A stretch of DNA of 64,000 nucleotides from Agrostemma githago (lineage: Eukaryota; Streptophyta; Magnoliopsida; Caryophyllales; Caryophyllaceae), in the NCBI GenBank assembly GCA_958450325.1, contig OY288241.1:44839978-44903977 (forward strand), read 5' to 3'. The translations under genes and the position numbers were made by a program. Below the pieces are notes generated by a model. The model searched no databases. It was given only the letters and a program-made list of their open reading frames with translations, and was not told the DNA's origin. This document shows positions 61,594-64,000 of the stretch, one piece after another; position 1 is the stretch's first letter; every line of letters starts with the position of its first letter.

Positions 61594-61620
61594 TGTAATC
61601 CCCTAAAAATTCTAGCACGA

Positions 61621-61641
61621 TACAGTGGCGGAAACACTGTA
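61621..61641. other. Short hairpin
   Basis: Arms TACAGTG (61621-61627) and CACTGTA (61635-61641) are perfectly complementary around a 7-base GCGGAAA loop. It sits 27 bp inside the suspected second-element boundary. Function unknown. Confidence 0.6.
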
Positions 61642-61874
61642 GAGTCGGGATTAAAACACACAGAACTATGTCTTAATAAATTAAATTGGTAAAGTCAAAC
61701 ATGCGCCATACATAAAAATGGCTAAAATTTAAAACAATCCATAAAGAGGTTAAACAATCCTTAAAACATGATTATTAAAAGATCAGCAGGATCCAAGACT
61801 GCTCGCTAGCCCACACCCACCGGAAAATAAACACGTATACCTGCCATGTTAAAACATAACAGCCACAATCAGTG

Positions 61875-61897
61875 GGGAGCAACGTCAACGTTCTCCC
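61875..61897. other. Hairpin with 10-bp stem
   Basis: GGGAG plus AACGT (61875-61879 and 61881-61885, with C61880 bulged) pairs with ACGTT plus CTCCC (61888-61897). The spacer is two bases, so the innermost pairs would open. Function unknown; similar G/C hairpins occur in plant LTRs, from general memory only. Confidence 0.55.
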
Positions 61898-63164
61898 AGC
61901 CGTATAACAGGATTTTAAAACAGTAATTACTAATATAGGAAAAATAGTAAAAATGGAAAACAGTAAAACATCATATTAAAATAAGGTTTAGCGTCGAAAG
62001 AATTATTCAAAAGGGGTTTCCGAAGACACATAAAGATATTTGCCAACCTGCGCCAATTTATATCGATAATAAATAAAATAATCAAAATGGCGTTATGGAT
62101 AGGATTAATGTAGAATCTAGACTTTCACTAGGATAATACTAAAAACTAGTTTCGAGAACTTAGTCAAAACAAATTAGACTTTGGTCTCTAACTAGGCAAC
62201 TCAACCATAACAGGACTGCGTGCAGCGAGGTCCTGGCTTAAGTAATGTACACCCCTCCTGGATACAAACCATACCCAGTTCAACCCGACGCGACTTATAC
62301 GATGCGATATCTAAGTTTAAGGTAAATATACACTCTCCTGAACACAAACCATGCTCAGTTCAACAACCAATGCGCCCCATAAAGACACACCAGCCTTACA
62401 GTTGATGGCAAAACGTACATCCCAGACTATATTACTCTAAACCCACACTTGTCCTTATTCCGTAACTCCAAAGCAAACCATTATCGATATTTAAAAGATA
62501 TATTCATCATAAACAATATGAGGATAAAAGAAGTAAACATTTATATTCTAAAAGAGGAAACTTTCTATTTTAGGAAACTTCTATTTTTAGAAACTTTACT
62601 AAAAATAGCATCATATCAAAGTAGTGAAAATATTAGTTCATACTAATGCCACATTTTAGTAAACGATATAGATTTATAAAACTAATACTTTCGGCCTTAA
62701 CGATATTAATTATTAAAGTAAGAACATTTGATTTTATGAAATTATTAAAATATCGTACAAGTGTTATAAAATGATTAGAGACATCTAAAAAAATATTTAA
62801 TAATACTAATTAGGGTGTTTTCGAAAGTTATAAAGCTAAAATTCCCTAATTATTATTAGTTTCGACGATAAAATTATAAATAGGATTTTACGGCAAATAC
62901 TAAATTAAATACTTGAACGTCTTTATTTAATTAAACCAACAAATATATTTAGAGTATGTTAAGGGATGATTTAACTCCTAAAGTTTCAGATTTAAATACT
63001 TTCAAAATTGCTGGAAAAATAATTCTTTTAGGTAAGACGAAGCAATTTAGCGATAAATCACAACTTGTCCGAAATCAATATTTATTAATTAAAGACTATA
63101 ATAAATAGTACAAAAATTATGTAAAATAGTTAAAGTATATTTATGGACATTCTGTCCAGAAAAG

Positions 63165-64000
63165 AAAATTTCCAGAATTCTAAAAACTCGGTTTTTAAAG
63201 CGTTTTCTCGTTAATCGTCCAATCTCGACAATAACGATTAATAAAAATAGTAATTACAAAACGATTTAAGTATTAATATCCAAAAATTATTATTACACTT
63301 TAAAATCCTGATTTTACAGAATATAAATTTTTTCCAGATTTTTCCAAAATCCAGATCAACAAATTTCAACAAAACCGTCATTTAAACCCGTTTTCGCAAT
63401 TAACGATTTTATTTATAAACCTATCATTCCTAACATTTTATTAAGGCACTAAAATCATAATAATACATTTTAATATGAAATCATCAGAATCATAATTTTT
63501 TCCAGATTTAAACTAAAGACCAGAAATCGAGAATTTAAACAACAAACACGGTTTTAACGATAAACGATGATTTAAAGTGATTAATTCATTCATCCACTTA
63601 ACAATTCCGAAAAATTATGAAAATAATCAGACAATTCTATTTCACCAGAAAGTTTCACCACGTCAAAAATCAGATTAAAATAAAATGTTTAAGTACTAGA
63701 ACTAAAAATCGGTTTTTAATCGTTTTTGTTCGAAAACGATAATAATTCAATAATCGATATCAAAAATATCAGAAAAATACTAAATTACTAAAAATCATCA
63801 AAAACAACATTTTTCCAGAATATAAACATATATTACATGTTTAGGCCGATTATTACGATTTTACAAATTAATATAACAATTTAATCGTTAATCTCGTAAA
63901 AGCGATAAAAATATCGAAACGTGCAAAATTTCAACTTTAAAATTTTTTCCAGAATTCGTGACATACATATATTGCCAAAATAAAATATAAAAATATATAC
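63165..64000. repeat. Degenerate tandem repeat of roughly 160 bp
   Basis: A T-rich TTTCCAGA word recurs at about 63171, 63333, 63501, 63814 and 63948, with a weaker ACCAGAA at about 63644. Spacings are 162, 168, about 144, about 170 and 134 bp. Between them a second motif recurs, CGGTTTTTAA or close variants followed by CG-containing TTAACGATTTT-like words (about 63189, 63375, 63549, 63709 and 63843). This is best read as five or six strongly diverged tandem copies. Confidence 0.45.

Larger units (their letters stand above)
61594..64000. other. AT-rich non-coding DNA, possible LTR of a second nested retroelement
   Basis: From TGTAATCCCC at 61594 the sequence becomes markedly AT-rich and has no credible gene; the longest open frames (62220-62405 and 62449-62646) look random. 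The TG start, the strong hairpins near the beginning and the degenerate repeats at the end fit a long LTR or other retroelement non-coding DNA. The bases AGCGA (61589-61593) would be the left target-site duplication. No internal domain, primer site or second boundary is present in the window, so orientation and family are unknown. Confidence 0.35.

Noticed and set aside
62220..62646. Small ORFs in the AT-rich flank
   Set aside because: Short (61-65 codons), without domains or supporting signals; expected by chance.

Overview
This window looks like plant nuclear DNA, probably from a eudicot, although the sequence does not identify the species. The evidence is a very long tandem satellite, a Ty3/gypsy-type LTR retroelement whose primer binding site matches the 3' end of plant tRNA-Asp, an AT-rich flank that also looks like retroelement DNA, and a 200-base run of N typical of a scaffold join. 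I see no conserved cellular gene, rRNA or tRNA gene.

Bases 1-58295 (about 91% of the window) are a single satellite family. The basic unit is 64 bp (a consensus-like copy lies at 34932-34995) and there are about 900 copies. Each unit consists of two related halves of 33 and 31 bp, and each half contains its own short inverted repeat. The array keeps its 64-bp register almost perfectly; only a handful of 1-2 bp indels were seen. It is organised into different higher-order repeats (HORs) from left to right: 1,024 and 576 bp (0.8-3.6 kb); a mosaic of 4,544, 1,536, 6,080, 6,144 and 4,608 bp shifts that settles into a 3,776-bp (59-unit) repeat (4-30 kb); 2,048 bp (33-42 kb); 3,584 bp (42-49.7 kb); then 1,152 and 832 bp (49.7-56 kb). 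All are multiples of 64. At 30319/30320 the array switches to the opposite orientation. It stays inverted up to the N gap at 33001-33200 and resumes the original orientation after it.

At 58295/58296 the satellite stops abruptly and a retroelement begins: a putative 1,474-bp 5' LTR (58296-59769) with a TATA box and a cluster of 12-bp palindromes upstream of it, a tRNA-Asp-type primer binding site (59773-59790), a leader, and one intact 466-codon ORF (60025-61425) in the gag position. That ORF shows no recognisable capsid domain or zinc knuckle, and no protease, reverse transcriptase or integrase follows. The element is therefore probably non-autonomous or truncated by a later insertion. From about 61594 onward the DNA is AT-rich, has no credible gene, and contains short hairpins and a degenerate repeat of roughly 160 bp. 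It may be part of a second, nested element.

The many ORFs in the satellite are explained by its structure. The minus strand of the consensus has no stop codon in any frame, and because 64 is not divisible by 3 an ORF runs through all three frames and repeats every 192 nt (64 residues). They are not annotated as genes. The most interesting material is the satellite itself: the double-dyad monomer, a conserved palindromic box next to a variable half, a monomer variant in which the hairpin core appears flipped, the orientation switch, and the regional HOR regimes. In the retroelement, the promoter-proximal palindromes are spaced about two helical turns apart.
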